Shown: positions 1-7,379 of the stretch, one piece after another | Numbering within the stretch: position 1 is the first letter of the stretch | Layout: each line of letters begins with the position of its first letter | Program-made: the position numbers and the translations under genes | Notes under the pieces: generated by a model | Database searches by the model: none | What the model saw: only the letters and a program-made list of their open reading frames with translations | What the model was told of the DNA's origin: nothing | Assembly (NCBI GenBank): GCA_020051075.1 | Contig: JAGVJP010000106.1 | Span: 1-33,912 of the forward strand | Length of the DNA: 33,912 nt | Reading direction: 5' to 3' | Origin: Parachlamydiales bacterium | Lineage (GTDB): Bacteria > Chlamydiota > Chlamydiia > Chlamydiales > Parachlamydiaceae

Positions 1-335
1 CCCCAAGGAATTAGGGAAACAGCTGCTTCCCTAATGCCATCTGGGTAGCTGTCGGCAAATTGGCGCATGAATTTCAAATTTCTATGCGAAAATGCAGTGA
101 TATTCGGGAATGAAGAGGCCAGATCTTTTGCAATCCTTTCAATTGTCTTCGATCCCCAAGATTCCGACAGGGCTTTTTCAGACAGCATTTTGCCGATCCT
201 CCAATAGAGCTCTATGAGTTCTTTATTAATGGATATGGCCGCGCGCAGCTGCGAGTCTTGAATGTCTTTTTTGATGTGTTCTATAAACTTGTCGTAACTA
301 TGCGGATCAACGATTTCATTTTTCTTTGCGTTCAT
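1..335 (-). CDS. DUF1016/YhcG-type nuclease-family protein, N-terminal part (cut by window edge)
   Basis: Reading leftward from the ATG at 335, the frame stays open to the window edge (111 codons). The protein begins MNAKKNEIVDP. Further in it has ELYWRIGKML, a GWGSK-like stretch (ESWGSKTIERIAKDL) and FSHRNLKFMRQFADSYPD. Together these are the signature I know from the DUF1016 N-terminal domain of YhcG-like proteins. Family members usually carry a C-terminal PD-(D/E)XK nuclease domain, which would lie outside the window. A good ribosome site (AGGGG, 6 nt spacing) precedes the ATG. The gene starts 9 bp after the integrase stop, so the two are probably co-transcribed. YhcG-type genes are common on mobile elements and in defence islands; their exact role is poorly defined. 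The family call is fairly secure, the function is not. Confidence 0.75.
   Translation of the reverse strand, partial: MNAKKNEIVDPHSYDKFIEHIKKDIQDSQLRAAISINKELIELYWRIGKMLSEKALSESWGSKTIERIAKDLASSFPNITAFSHRNLKFMRQFADSYPDGIREAAVSLIPW
12..33. repeat. Near-palindromic 20-21 bp repeat, copy 1 (inside the DUF1016 gene)
   Basis: Positions 13-32 read AGGGAAACAGCTGCTTCCCT. The reverse complement is identical to positions 7892-7911, and identity extends one more base to give 21 bp. The site is an inverted repeat: 11-34 pair across the centre with a single mismatched pair. Here it also encodes REAAVSL of the DUF1016 protein. The second copy is intergenic. Confidence 0.6.
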
Positions 336-344
336 TAAAAACCC

Positions 345-1328
345 CTAAGATATTAAATTTACTTTTTTGCTCGCGTTATCTGCGCGCGAAGACTTGTCAT
401 AAGCGAAAACCATCTCCGATGTAGAATGTCCGGTTACACGCATGATATCACTGTCTTGAAATCCTTGCTGTTTAAGGTATGTGACAGCGGAAGCCCTTAG
501 TACGTGAGGAGATACCTTAAATGGAATACCTGCAGCTTTCCCAGCTTTTGCAAATGTGACGGCCAGCTGATTGATCATGACGGCTTTGCCCGATCTGGTC
601 ACAAACACACTGCCTGTTCTTTCCCCGATGTATTCCCTAAGTTTCTTCATAATTGTCTCTGGATATGTGATGACCGTTTCTTTCAGAAGCCTTCTCATTT
701 TCGACTGAAAAAATGTAATTTCACAGCGCTCCCAATCGATTTGGCTAGTTTGCAAGGATAGAACCTCGTTAACCCTTTTTCCTCCTTGCAGGATGATTTT
801 CCCAATCAAGCAGTCTCGAGGGTTAATTTTCTCTAATTCCTTGAAGAAAGAAATCCACTGCGCCTGAGTCATTGCATGGGTTTTAACCTTCTCGTATACG
901 TTGAAGAAGGTTTTTGCATGGCCTTCTTTATTCGGGATGGCCTTTTTTATGACTCCTTCAAGACGACGGCTCAAAAATCCGGTAAATGAAATATAACAGG
1001 CTGCACGAGCTTGGCGAGTGGTCTCAGCCCAATCCTGAAAAAGCTTGATGCGGTCGATGACGCTTTCATGATTAATCAGAGCAAACTGCTGCAAACTCAT
1101 GAGGGGATTAAGCCATCCGAACTCAACCAACTTCTTGATGCCGGATCTATAGCTAAGCTGAGTTTTAGGGCTCAAAGTCGGCAGCCAATAGGAAATTGCC
1201 TCTTCTACAGAAATCTCATCCAATTTCTTCCATACCAAGTTAGCTTTGAAAGACGCTGCTTGTTCATACGTTTCCAAATGAGAGGGGATAGGAATCTCCA
1301 AAACAGCCGGCATTAAAGTCATTGCCAT
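345..1328 (-). CDS. Tyrosine recombinase/integrase of the chlamydial plasmid pGP8-D/pGP7-D type
   Basis: This 327-residue site-specific recombinase breaks and rejoins DNA through a 3'-phosphotyrosine. The catalytic set is visible: R185 (GGKRVNEVLSL), H275-x-x-R278 (SPHVLRASAV), H301 (VTGHSTSEM) and nucleophile Y310 (VFAYDKSS). The stretches RQARAACYISFT, FVTRSGKAV and AYDKSSRADNASKK match what I remember of the chlamydial plasmid integrases, so it is probably a homologue of pGP8-D (330 aa) or its sister pGP7-D. Unlike some pGP7 proteins as I recall them, all active-site residues are kept. The start at 1328 has an AAGGGAAGAA ribosome site. It overlaps the preceding small gene by 10 bp and is followed 9 bp later by the DUF1016 gene. 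It may resolve plasmid multimers or integrate the element. Comparison with chlamydial sequences is from memory. Confidence 0.92.
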   Translation of the reverse strand: MAMTLMPAVLEIPIPSHLETYEQAASFKANLVWKKLDEISVEEAISYWLPTLSPKTQLSYRSGIKKLVEFGWLNPLMSLQQFALINHESVIDRIKLFQDWAETTRQARAACYISFTGFLSRRLEGVIKKAIPNKEGHAKTFFNVYEKVKTHAMTQAQWISFFKELEKINPRDCLIGKIILQGGKRVNEVLSLQTSQIDWERCEITFFQSKMRRLLKETVITYPETIMKKLREYIGERTGSVFVTRSGKAVMINQLAVTFAKAGKAAGIPFKVSPHVLRASAVTYLKQQGFQDSDIMRVTGHSTSEMVFAYDKSSRADNASKKVNLIS

Positions 1329-1504
1329 TTCTTCCCTTCACAAAGACCCTCAAATAGTTTTTTATGTTCCTCTCTGCACATCACTTCTTGGATCGGAGAA
1401 CTTGTCTCGGTCTTAATGATTGCAAGATCAATTTTTTTCGCAGGCTTTCTTGATTCCGGTATTTTTTCTTGAGACTTTGGGTCTTTGGGTTCCTGTTTGC
1501 TCAC
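1319..1504 (-). CDS. Small basic hypothetical protein upstream of the integrase
   Basis: I do not recognise this protein. From a GTG at 1504, preceded by GAGG at 5 nt spacing, it is 61 residues, rich in Lys, Glu and Pro (SKQEPKDPKSQEKIPES). The open frame extends upstream to a TTG at 1579 (86 residues), but that start has no ribosome site. The stop lies inside the start of the integrase, a 10 bp overlap that suggests translational coupling. No signal peptide, membrane segment or known domain is visible. Its role may lie in control of the integrase, but nothing in the sequence shows that. Confidence 0.45.
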   Translation of the reverse strand: MSKQEPKDPKSQEKIPESRKPAKKIDLAIIKTETSSPIQEVMCREEHKKLFEGLCEGKKWQ

Positions 1505-1622
1505 ATACACCTCGACTTGTTTATAAGCGGCTTTATAAACAATGAAATGTAGCTCAAAAAGTCTTTCGTGGCAACACAAAGTTTTGACGATCTCGTGTCA
1601 TTTACACTAAGGCGTTGTAGCC

Positions 1623-1652
1623 ACTATAAATACTACGACATCTTGAATACAA
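1623..1652 (-). promoter_or_regulatory. Candidate promoter for the small protein-integrase-DUF1016 operon
   Basis: On the minus strand a TTGTAT -35-like box (1647-1652) and TATAGT -10-like box (1623-1628) are separated by 18 bp. They resemble the major sigma70/sigma66 consensus. The site lies back to back with the candidate promoter of the ribbon-helix-helix gene, so a regulator bound here could affect both directions. Confidence 0.35.
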
Positions 1653-1668
1653 GACAACTAAACGCCTA

Positions 1669-1698
1669 TTGACACAAGGCATGCCTATCGTTTATACC
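1669..1698 (+). promoter_or_regulatory. Candidate promoter for the ribbon-helix-helix gene
   Basis: A perfect TTGACA box at 1669-1674 is followed after 18 bp by TATACC at 1693-1698, about 35 bp before the ATG at 1734. The -35 box is strong and the -10 box is a partial match. Confidence 0.45.
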
Positions 1699-1733
1699 TC
1701 TTATCAATAAACCAGCAAAAGGCTTGGGTAAAT

Positions 1734-1979
1734 ATGAACGAACAAGATCAAACGTTAATACAGCAAGACGTCAAAGATATTGGCAGTCAAATAGCCAAAA
1801 CAATTCAAAACAGGAACAAAAAAAAGTTCAAAGCCACAATCTATTTGACTGAAGAGGCGGAGAAGGCATTTACGGAGCTTTATATTCATCGCCTCAGAAA
1901 GGACAGGAAGATCGATCGTTCGATGATCGCCTGCGATGCTCTTCAGGCTCTTTATGAAAAAGAATGCAAAATTAATTGA
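1734..1979 (+). CDS. Small ribbon-helix-helix-like DNA-binding protein
   Basis: This 81-residue protein has a polar N-terminal helix, a basic linker (NRNKKKFKA) and then a short strand and two helices (TIYLTEEAEKAFTELY, then DRSMIACDALQAL). That pattern fits ribbon-helix-helix proteins such as ParG, CopG or antitoxin-like repressors, where the strand TIYLT would pair with a second subunit and sit in the DNA groove. It is transcribed divergently from the integrase operon across a 154 bp gap with candidate promoters both ways. I infer it is an autoregulator or a plasmid partition/copy-control factor. No ParA partner is nearby. The ribosome site is weak (GGGTAAAT). The fold call is moderate and based on pattern only. 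Confidence 0.6.
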   Translation: MNEQDQTLIQQDVKDIGSQIAKTIQNRNKKKFKATIYLTEEAEKAFTELYIHRLRKDRKIDRSMIACDALQALYEKECKIN

Positions 1980-2096
1980 GTAAATTTTATATAGAATCGG
2001 GGAACGGTGAATTTTTCTGCTATTTTATGCATCGACAAGGATAATAATCCTAGATATAGCGGACAAAAGCGAACGTCTCGTAAAAAAGAACAATTG

Positions 2097-3971
2097 TCAC
2101 GCAGACATAGGTAATTTGAAACGAATCAACCTTAATCCGTTCAAAATTACCAGTATAGCTACTCCTGAGTCAGCGCCTATTGCAAATTCAAGACCCGCCA
2201 ACCCAAAGACAGCTAAGGAAAGAAAGACAAACTTCACTCCCAAGGAGACCACAATGTTTTGCTTGATTACTTGGAGTGTCTTTTTTCCAAGGCTTATTGA
2301 ATAAGGGACATTCAGCAGATTATTACTCATCAGTGCAATGTCAGCCGTTTCAATAGCAATATCCGAACTCCCCGCTCCCATAGCGATCCCTACGTTCGCC
2401 GTAGCCAAAGCCGGAGCATCGTTGACTCCATCGCCTACCATGACGACAGATTTATATTTTTTCTTGAGTTCATCAATTTTTTCTACCTTTTCATGGGGAA
2501 GAAGAGATGCGAAAAATATTTGAACCCCTGTTTTATTAGCTATGTATTCAGCTGAATAACGGTTGTCTCCTGTAAGCATTACCGCTTCAACATTCATTCT
2601 ACGCAAAAGATTTACGGCTTCTTTCGCTTCATTTCTGATCGTATCAGCAATGCCAAGCGCTCCTATTATCTGATTCTCTTCTCGAATGATAACAACGGTC
2701 TTCCCATGTTTTTCTAATCCTTCAACAGTATTTAAAATTGCAGGGGGTATAGTAATCCCCATGAATTTAATATTCCCAATCGCATGTTCTGCTCCATTGC
2801 AGTTAATACAAATGGCCTTTCCACCCTTCCCTGAGACATTTTCATATTTTTCCATCACATGATGAGTGATTTTTTTTTCTTGGATATAATTTAAGATGCT
2901 TTTGGATAGTGGGTGAGAGGAAAATTTCTCAATGCCTGCTGCATCAGCAAGAACTTCTTCTTCTGTATGATTACCAAGTGCTATCACGTCTGTGACATAT
3001 GGCTCGCCTAACGTTAAAGTTCTTGTTTTATCAAATGCGACGATTTTCGCTTTTCCAATTTCCTCAAGATGGACCCCTCCTTTGATTAGAACCCCACGCT
3101 TGGCTGCTCCCCCAATTGCTGAAGCTATTGAAATAGGCGTGGAGATGACTAAGGCACAAGGGCAAGAAATGACTAAGAGAACCAGGGATTTGTACAGCCA
3201 CTCATTGAATATTCCTCCAAAAAACAAAGCGGGCACAGTAGCAAAAAAGAAAGCTGCAACTACAACAGTAGGAGTGTAATATTTTGCAAATTTATCGATA
3301 AATTCTTGAGTAGGAGCGCGCGAGCGCTGTGCTGCCTCAATGAGCTGGACGATTTTATTAAAAGTCGAATCTTTGTTTTCTTTCGTAACCTCGACTTCTA
3401 AAAACCCATTTTGATTGATTGTCCCAGAGAAAACTGTGTCGTTTTCATTTTTGTCCTTTGGGATGGATTCTCCTGTAATCATCGATTCATCAACTGATGA
3501 CATTCCTTTAATTACTTTCCCATCTAATGGAATCAGATCGCCTGGTTTAATCAAGATTATATCATTTTTTCTAACAGATTCAACCGGAACTATTTCCCCG
3601 TTTTTCAAAATAGCAGTTTTAGGAGCTCGTTTAATCAACGTTTCTACTGCTTTTTTAGACTTTTCTATCCCATAATTTTCAAAGAATTCAGCCAATGAAA
3701 AGAAGAAAACAACAGCCGCAGCCTCTCCTATCTGATTAATATACATAGCCCCTAAGGCTGCAATGACAACTAGGAAATTAATATTCAGAAATTTTTGTTT
3801 TACAACTCCAAGAAACGCAGAAATTAAAACGAAGTATCCTCCAGAAATTATTGAAATGTAATAAAAAACAGAAGATTCTTTACTATGCTCAAAAAATCCA
3901 AATGCAAATGCCAATAATACAGATATCCCAGAAACTAAAGTTAGAAATTTTTTCCAGAAATCAGATCTCAT
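2097..3971 (-). CDS. Zn/Cd/Pb-type P1B-ATPase with altered phosphorylation motif
   Basis: This 624-residue protein is a heavy-metal P-type ATPase of the ZntA/CadA branch, exporting divalent soft metals across the inner membrane. It has TGES (actuator domain), the membrane CPC motif (ISCPCALVIS), SHP (SSHPLSKS), [10 protein letters not shown], and the late membrane Lys and Asp (LGVKFVF; GADSGVAIL) that mark the Zn/Cd/Pb group. It lacks any N-terminal metal-binding domain, which many relatives have. The oddity is the phosphorylation loop: D314-KTRTLT, with AGA (3021-3023) where nearly all P-type ATPases have Gly. One base change from GGA would give this. It may reduce or abolish activity. The gene lies alone between the terminase and the ribbon-helix-helix gene, apart from the large metal operons. 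It has its own candidate promoter. The family assignment is secure; activity is uncertain. Confidence 0.93.
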   Translation of the reverse strand: MRSDFWKKFLTLVSGISVLLAFAFGFFEHSKESSVFYYISIISGGYFVLISAFLGVVKQKFLNINFLVVIAALGAMYINQIGEAAAVVFFFSLAEFFENYGIEKSKKAVETLIKRAPKTAILKNGEIVPVESVRKNDIILIKPGDLIPLDGKVIKGMSSVDESMITGESIPKDKNENDTVFSGTINQNGFLEVEVTKENKDSTFNKIVQLIEAAQRSRAPTQEFIDKFAKYYTPTVVVAAFFFATVPALFFGGIFNEWLYKSLVLLVISCPCALVISTPISIASAIGGAAKRGVLIKGGVHLEEIGKAKIVAFDKTRTLTLGEPYVTDVIALGNHTEEEVLADAAGIEKFSSHPLSKSILNYIQEKKITHHVMEKYENVSGKGGKAICINCNGAEHAIGNIKFMGITIPPAILNTVEGLEKHGKTVVIIREENQIIGALGIADTIRNEAKEAVNLLRRMNVEAVMLTGDNRYSAEYIANKTGVQIFFASLLPHEKVEKIDELKKKYKSVVMVGDGVNDAPALATANVGIAMGAGSSDIAIETADIALMSNNLLNVPYSISLGKKTLQVIKQNIVVSLGVKFVFLSLAVFGLAGLEFAIGADSGVAILVILNGLRLIRFKLPMSA

Positions 3972-4002
3972 AGTTGCTCATTTTTTGAAATGTCTTATAG
4001 AC

Positions 4003-4031
4003 CTGATATCAAGCGGTGAATAGGACGTCAA
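4003..4031 (-). promoter_or_regulatory. Candidate promoter of the P1B-ATPase gene
   Basis: On the minus strand TTGACG (4026-4031) and TATCAG (4003-4008) are spaced by 17 bp, about 30 bp upstream of the ATG at 3971. This would let the ATPase be transcribed separately from the terminase genes that end at 4075. Confidence 0.35.
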
Positions 4032-4074
4032 GTCAATAAAGCAATATGGTAATAAGCAACTTTAATGAATTGGT

Positions 4075-5424
4075 TCAGAGCGTCATAAGAGCATTTAAGT
4101 CATACGTTGCATCGGTGAGCATCAAGAAAGCACCGCTTAAAGCATCGACAATGTCATCGTGACCGCCTTCAGGGAAATTCTCTAATTCTCGGAGAAAATC
4201 TTCATTCCAAGATGCTTGTAGGATTTTGATATTTCCAGCTTCTGCCTGGGATGAAACGGGGAGGGCCCGCGTTACTTTGTCCTGAGTGGCTTTAAAGGTC
4301 TTCACATTATACCCTTGCAGCATTCTTACTAAATAGTCTGCCTCGCTTACCCCCGCCTGGCCAGGATCTTGTTCGATGCCGATCCTGGTCGAAATACCAT
4401 CCTGGCTTGCTGTATTTTTGATGGCGCTTTGAACCCCCAAAGGGCTCTGCTGAATCCTCACCATATCAGTGATGTATAAGATGTTATTTTTATCTTTTTC
4501 AAGACGCAACCCGACTGTATAATCTGGGTTGTTGCTTTCAGTCTTTTTCGTTGCAGCCCGATCCCAGTAGCGCACAGCCTTTAAGCCGCTTTTAGGAATG
4601 GCCTTAACAACTTCAAAGAAGTTTCTCTGGAAGAACATGCCCGCTGTGGGCCTGACGTTCCAGTTTCCCATGAGCAGCTGCTCCCGTTCAAAACGAGGCA
4701 GCGCTTTAAGATTGGCCAAGTATCCCGGATCTTTATCAAGCAGGATTTTATTGTCATGCACGGTTGATGCCACAAAGGAAACGCTCTTTGGGAGGCAATT
4801 TGGGTCTTTTTCTATCAATTCTTCAAGACTTGACCCCCAAATTGTCTGATCATTCTGAATGAAGAACCAGCGTGTTTTCCCGCTGCGCGAGGGGATCGGG
4901 TATCCGGATTTTTCATCAATCCACCAAGCGATGAATTGCCGGACCCAGGAGTCTGTATCCGGATTGGTGGTAGCTCTAATGTAAGGCTTCACTCCGCACG
5001 TGGATCTATTCCGCGAGAGCATATAGACGAATTGCTGCCACGAAAAATGAGTCAGCTCGTCAAAGCCGAGAAGAGGGATCTGAGATCCCTGCCAATCGAA
5101 GCGCGTCTTATCATGCTCAAGATGAGCGAATTTTACTTTGCCGTTGCCCTGGAAATCCCATTCAAGGGTTGATTCTTTAGGAGTGCCATTGGCGTGAACA
5201 AAAAGCTCGCAGCTTGTATCCCATAAGCCGCCTGGATTTCGTACCTGGGTGCTGTTTCTTCGGAATATCACGGCGGAGAAGCCTGGAACGTTTCTATGGC
5301 GCAGGCATTCCATTAAAAGGGCCCACGTTTTTCCGCCGCCGGCAGCGCCTCCGTAGATCACAATATCCGCAGAAGCATTCAAAAATTGGTATTGAGGGCC
5401 TTCCTGAGGCATGATTTTAGGCAT
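4075..5424 (-). CDS. Phage terminase large subunit
   Basis: This 449-residue protein is the DNA-packaging motor of a tailed phage. The N-terminal ATPase has a Walker A loop with K32 (GGAAGGGKTW) and a Walker B with D122 and E123 (LLGFDELTHF), followed by a TTNP coupling-type motif. The C-terminal half fits the RNase H-like headful nuclease, with acidic residues in RYWDRAATK, GIEQDPGQAG and GGHDDIVDAL. Length is normal for the family and the reading frame is intact. The start at 5424 has GAGG at 6 nt spacing and overlaps the small subunit by 8 bp. Downstream, where a portal gene is expected in most tailed phages, there is instead a P1B-ATPase in its own unit. So the head genes are missing or elsewhere. 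Confidence 0.93.
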   Translation of the reverse strand: MPKIMPQEGPQYQFLNASADIVIYGGAAGGGKTWALLMECLRHRNVPGFSAVIFRRNSTQVRNPGGLWDTSCELFVHANGTPKESTLEWDFQGNGKVKFAHLEHDKTRFDWQGSQIPLLGFDELTHFSWQQFVYMLSRNRSTCGVKPYIRATTNPDTDSWVRQFIAWWIDEKSGYPIPSRSGKTRWFFIQNDQTIWGSSLEELIEKDPNCLPKSVSFVASTVHDNKILLDKDPGYLANLKALPRFEREQLLMGNWNVRPTAGMFFQRNFFEVVKAIPKSGLKAVRYWDRAATKKTESNNPDYTVGLRLEKDKNNILYITDMVRIQQSPLGVQSAIKNTASQDGISTRIGIEQDPGQAGVSEADYLVRMLQGYNVKTFKATQDKVTRALPVSSQAEAGNIKILQASWNEDFLRELENFPEGGHDDIVDALSGAFLMLTDATYDLNALMTL

Positions 5425-5893
5425 TTGGATCCTCCACTTTTTCTTCTATGCAATCGCCCCTTCCGTTATCCGGAATATAAATTTGGACAGGGTCTTCTCC
5501 TTTAACGATCGTTTCCGTGACAATGGTTTCTCTTTGACCGAGCCATATCTTGCCAAGCCAAATAGCCATGGTTGCATTGCGTTCGGCTTGCTGAAATTGG
5601 TAGCGCCGGAGGGAGAGTTTATGAAGTCCATTGCACCTTTTTCTTAACTCCGCAAAACCCATACCGAAAGCCTCCCTCAACCTTCGATCCAAAGTGTCAA
5701 CGCTGACCCTGAAAGCGCCCGCAATTTCTTCGGCGGTGGCTTGTAATTCCGTCCAATAGAGCACTTGATCGAGATTGATCTCCTTTTCCGGGACTACTCC
5801 TTTCCATTCAGAAGGAGGAGCTTTCGGATCGACAGGCGGCTTGACTGTTTTTTTAGGCCGGCCGTTCGGCCTTCCAGTAGGCTTCCTAGGCAT
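5417..5893 (-). CDS. Phage terminase small subunit-like protein
   Basis: The protein is about 158 residues from the ATG at 5893, which has a GGTGAAG ribosome site; an ATG four codons upstream (5905) lacks one. It begins with a basic, Pro-rich tail (PRKPTGRPNGRPKK), then a helix-turn-helix-like segment (ATAEEIAGAFRVSVDTLDRRL), then a basic helical region. This is the usual plan of terminase small subunits, which bind the packaging site and recruit the large subunit. It is squeezed between the methyltransferase (8 bp overlap from this start) and the large subunit (8 bp overlap), as expected for a packaging operon. Identity rests on the helix-turn-helix pattern and position. Confidence 0.78.
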   Translation of the reverse strand: MPRKPTGRPNGRPKKTVKPPVDPKAPPSEWKGVVPEKEINLDQVLYWTELQATAEEIAGAFRVSVDTLDRRLREAFGMGFAELRKRCNGLHKLSLRRYQFQQAERNATMAIWLGKIWLGQRETIVTETIVKGEDPVQIYIPDNGRGDCIEEKVEDPNA

Positions 5894-7211
5894 GTTCTTC
5901 ACCATTCAACTTGATGTCGCATGGCTCGTTCCTCTGGAGCTTGTACTTCCTATAACGATCGACAATCACATCGCAATACTTTGGATCCAACTCGCATCCG
6001 AAGCATCTGCGGTTCAACTGCTCCGCTGCCATAAGAGTTGTGCCGGACCCCAGAAAGAAATCGAAGATGAGATCATCTTTCTTGGAGCTGTTATTAATGA
6101 GATAACCAATCAAAGGGATCGGCTTCATTGTCGGATGTTCGGCGTTCCTTTGGGGCCTGTCGAATTTCAGAAGAGTGGTTTGCTTCCGGTTGTTATACCA
6201 GCGATGTTTTTCTCCTTCCTTCCATCCGTAAAGCACAGGATCGTGATCGCTATACTCTTTCCCTCCGAATAGAACCGGCTCATGCTGCCATTGATAGTCC
6301 TGCCGTCCAAGAACCAGGGAATTCTTGAGCCAAATAAGGCATTGCGTCATTTTTAAGTTTGCTTCGCGGAAAAACCGGCGGAATCTTTCTCCTTCGGAGT
6401 CGGCGTGGAATACATAGATGCCCGCTCCTTCTTTCATGAAGACGAAAGCATTCACATAGAAATCACGTAAGAGGGATTCAAATTCTTCATTCGAAAGATC
6501 GTCATTTTTGATGGTAAGCTTCTCTTTCGTCCCGCCTTTATAAGCCACATTATAAGGGGGATCTGTGATGACTAGGTCTATTAATTCAGAGCCAAGGACT
6601 TTCTCAATGTCGTTATAAATTGTGGCGGATCCACAAATCAGCCGGTGCCTGCCCAAATCATAAATATCGCCCGGCTTGGTCTTCGGCTCTTCAGGCAATT
6701 CTTCTTCATAACCGTCATCAACCGCTTCAATTTTTTCAGGATCCTTCACCTGCAGCTCGTCTTCTGTAAATCCCCAATTGAACAGATCCTTTACCTCCCA
6801 TTCATTGGCTAACCGCTCCCAATCCCATTCTCCTGAATTCTTATTGCTGCGGATGAGATATTCTTCAGCCTCCCGTGTAGTAAGCTGACGGTTTGGAACT
6901 CGGACTTCGATTTCTTCTTTTCCCCGCCCAAGGGCCTTCATGGCTTTGATCCTCATGTGGCCGGCCAAGATCGTATTATCCAGATTGATAACGATGGTCT
7001 CCACATAGTTAAAGCTCTTTAATGACTGCTTTAGCTTCTCCATCTGATCTTTTGTGATCTTGCGTGGGTTTTTCTCATGTTCTTTAAAGTCTTTGATCCG
7101 CCTGATTTCGGTGTGCCACACCAACTCCTCTAAAGTGATTTCGGCTTCTTGCGCCGGGACCTCGATTTCATCTGTCTGGATCTCTGCATCCTTGGTTTTC
7201 CTCTTTGCCAT
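5886..7211 (-). CDS. ParB-like domain fused to a beta-class DNA (adenine) methyltransferase
   Basis: This 441-residue protein has a ParB/Srx-type N-terminal domain (about residues 30-125; KNPRKITKDQ, TILAGHMRIKA) joined to an N6-adenine/N4-cytosine methyltransferase. The catalytic motif IV is DPPYN at D217, and the S-adenosylmethionine motif I (DFFLGSGTTLMAAE) lies near residues 382-395. That order defines the beta class, and DPPY favours adenine as target. Such ParB-methylase fusions are widespread in phages and mobile elements and usually lack a cognate restriction enzyme; none is next to this gene. It could protect the element from host restriction or act in packaging. It starts the packaging block and overlaps the terminase small subunit gene. 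Target site cannot be read from sequence. Confidence 0.93.
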   Translation of the reverse strand: MAKRKTKDAEIQTDEIEVPAQEAEITLEELVWHTEIRRIKDFKEHEKNPRKITKDQMEKLKQSLKSFNYVETIVINLDNTILAGHMRIKAMKALGRGKEEIEVRVPNRQLTTREAEEYLIRSNKNSGEWDWERLANEWEVKDLFNWGFTEDELQVKDPEKIEAVDDGYEEELPEEPKTKPGDIYDLGRHRLICGSATIYNDIEKVLGSELIDLVITDPPYNVAYKGGTKEKLTIKNDDLSNEEFESLLRDFYVNAFVFMKEGAGIYVFHADSEGERFRRFFREANLKMTQCLIWLKNSLVLGRQDYQWQHEPVLFGGKEYSDHDPVLYGWKEGEKHRWYNNRKQTTLLKFDRPQRNAEHPTMKPIPLIGYLINNSSKKDDLIFDFFLGSGTTLMAAEQLNRRCFGCELDPKYCDVIVDRYRKYKLQRNEPCDIKLNGEEHA

Positions 7212-7273
7212 CTTTCATCTCTCTGATTTAATTTCTTCTTTGTACAAGACCTGTAGGCCGATTTTTTTTCTAA

Positions 7274-7288
7274 TTACCAAATTGGTAA
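7274..7288. promoter_or_regulatory. 15 bp perfect palindrome, candidate operator
   Basis: TTACCAA-A-TTGGTAA lies 63-77 bp upstream of the methyltransferase start, in the 168 bp gap before the DUF1064 gene. A second similar half-site (CGGTAGTTAAG) follows at about 7304-7314. Odd-length palindromes like this are typical of repressor sites. No repressor is identified. Confidence 0.35.
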
Positions 7289-7379
7289 AAAGCGATAGAA
7301 AATCGGTAGTTAAGATTTAAGAGAGTAATTGAGAAAGGGAAGTAGGAAGGGTAATTGGGTAGAAGCCTAACGGCTTAAT

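Noticed and set aside
4672-4683. GAGCAGCTGCTC palindrome in the terminase large subunit gene
   Set aside because: It shares the CAGCTG core with the 20 bp repeat, but the flanks differ and it is explained by coding sequence.
5775-6272. 165-codon open frame on the plus strand
   Set aside because: It is antisense to the terminase small subunit and methyltransferase genes, whose motifs are intact. Its own translation shows no domain and no ribosome site of note.
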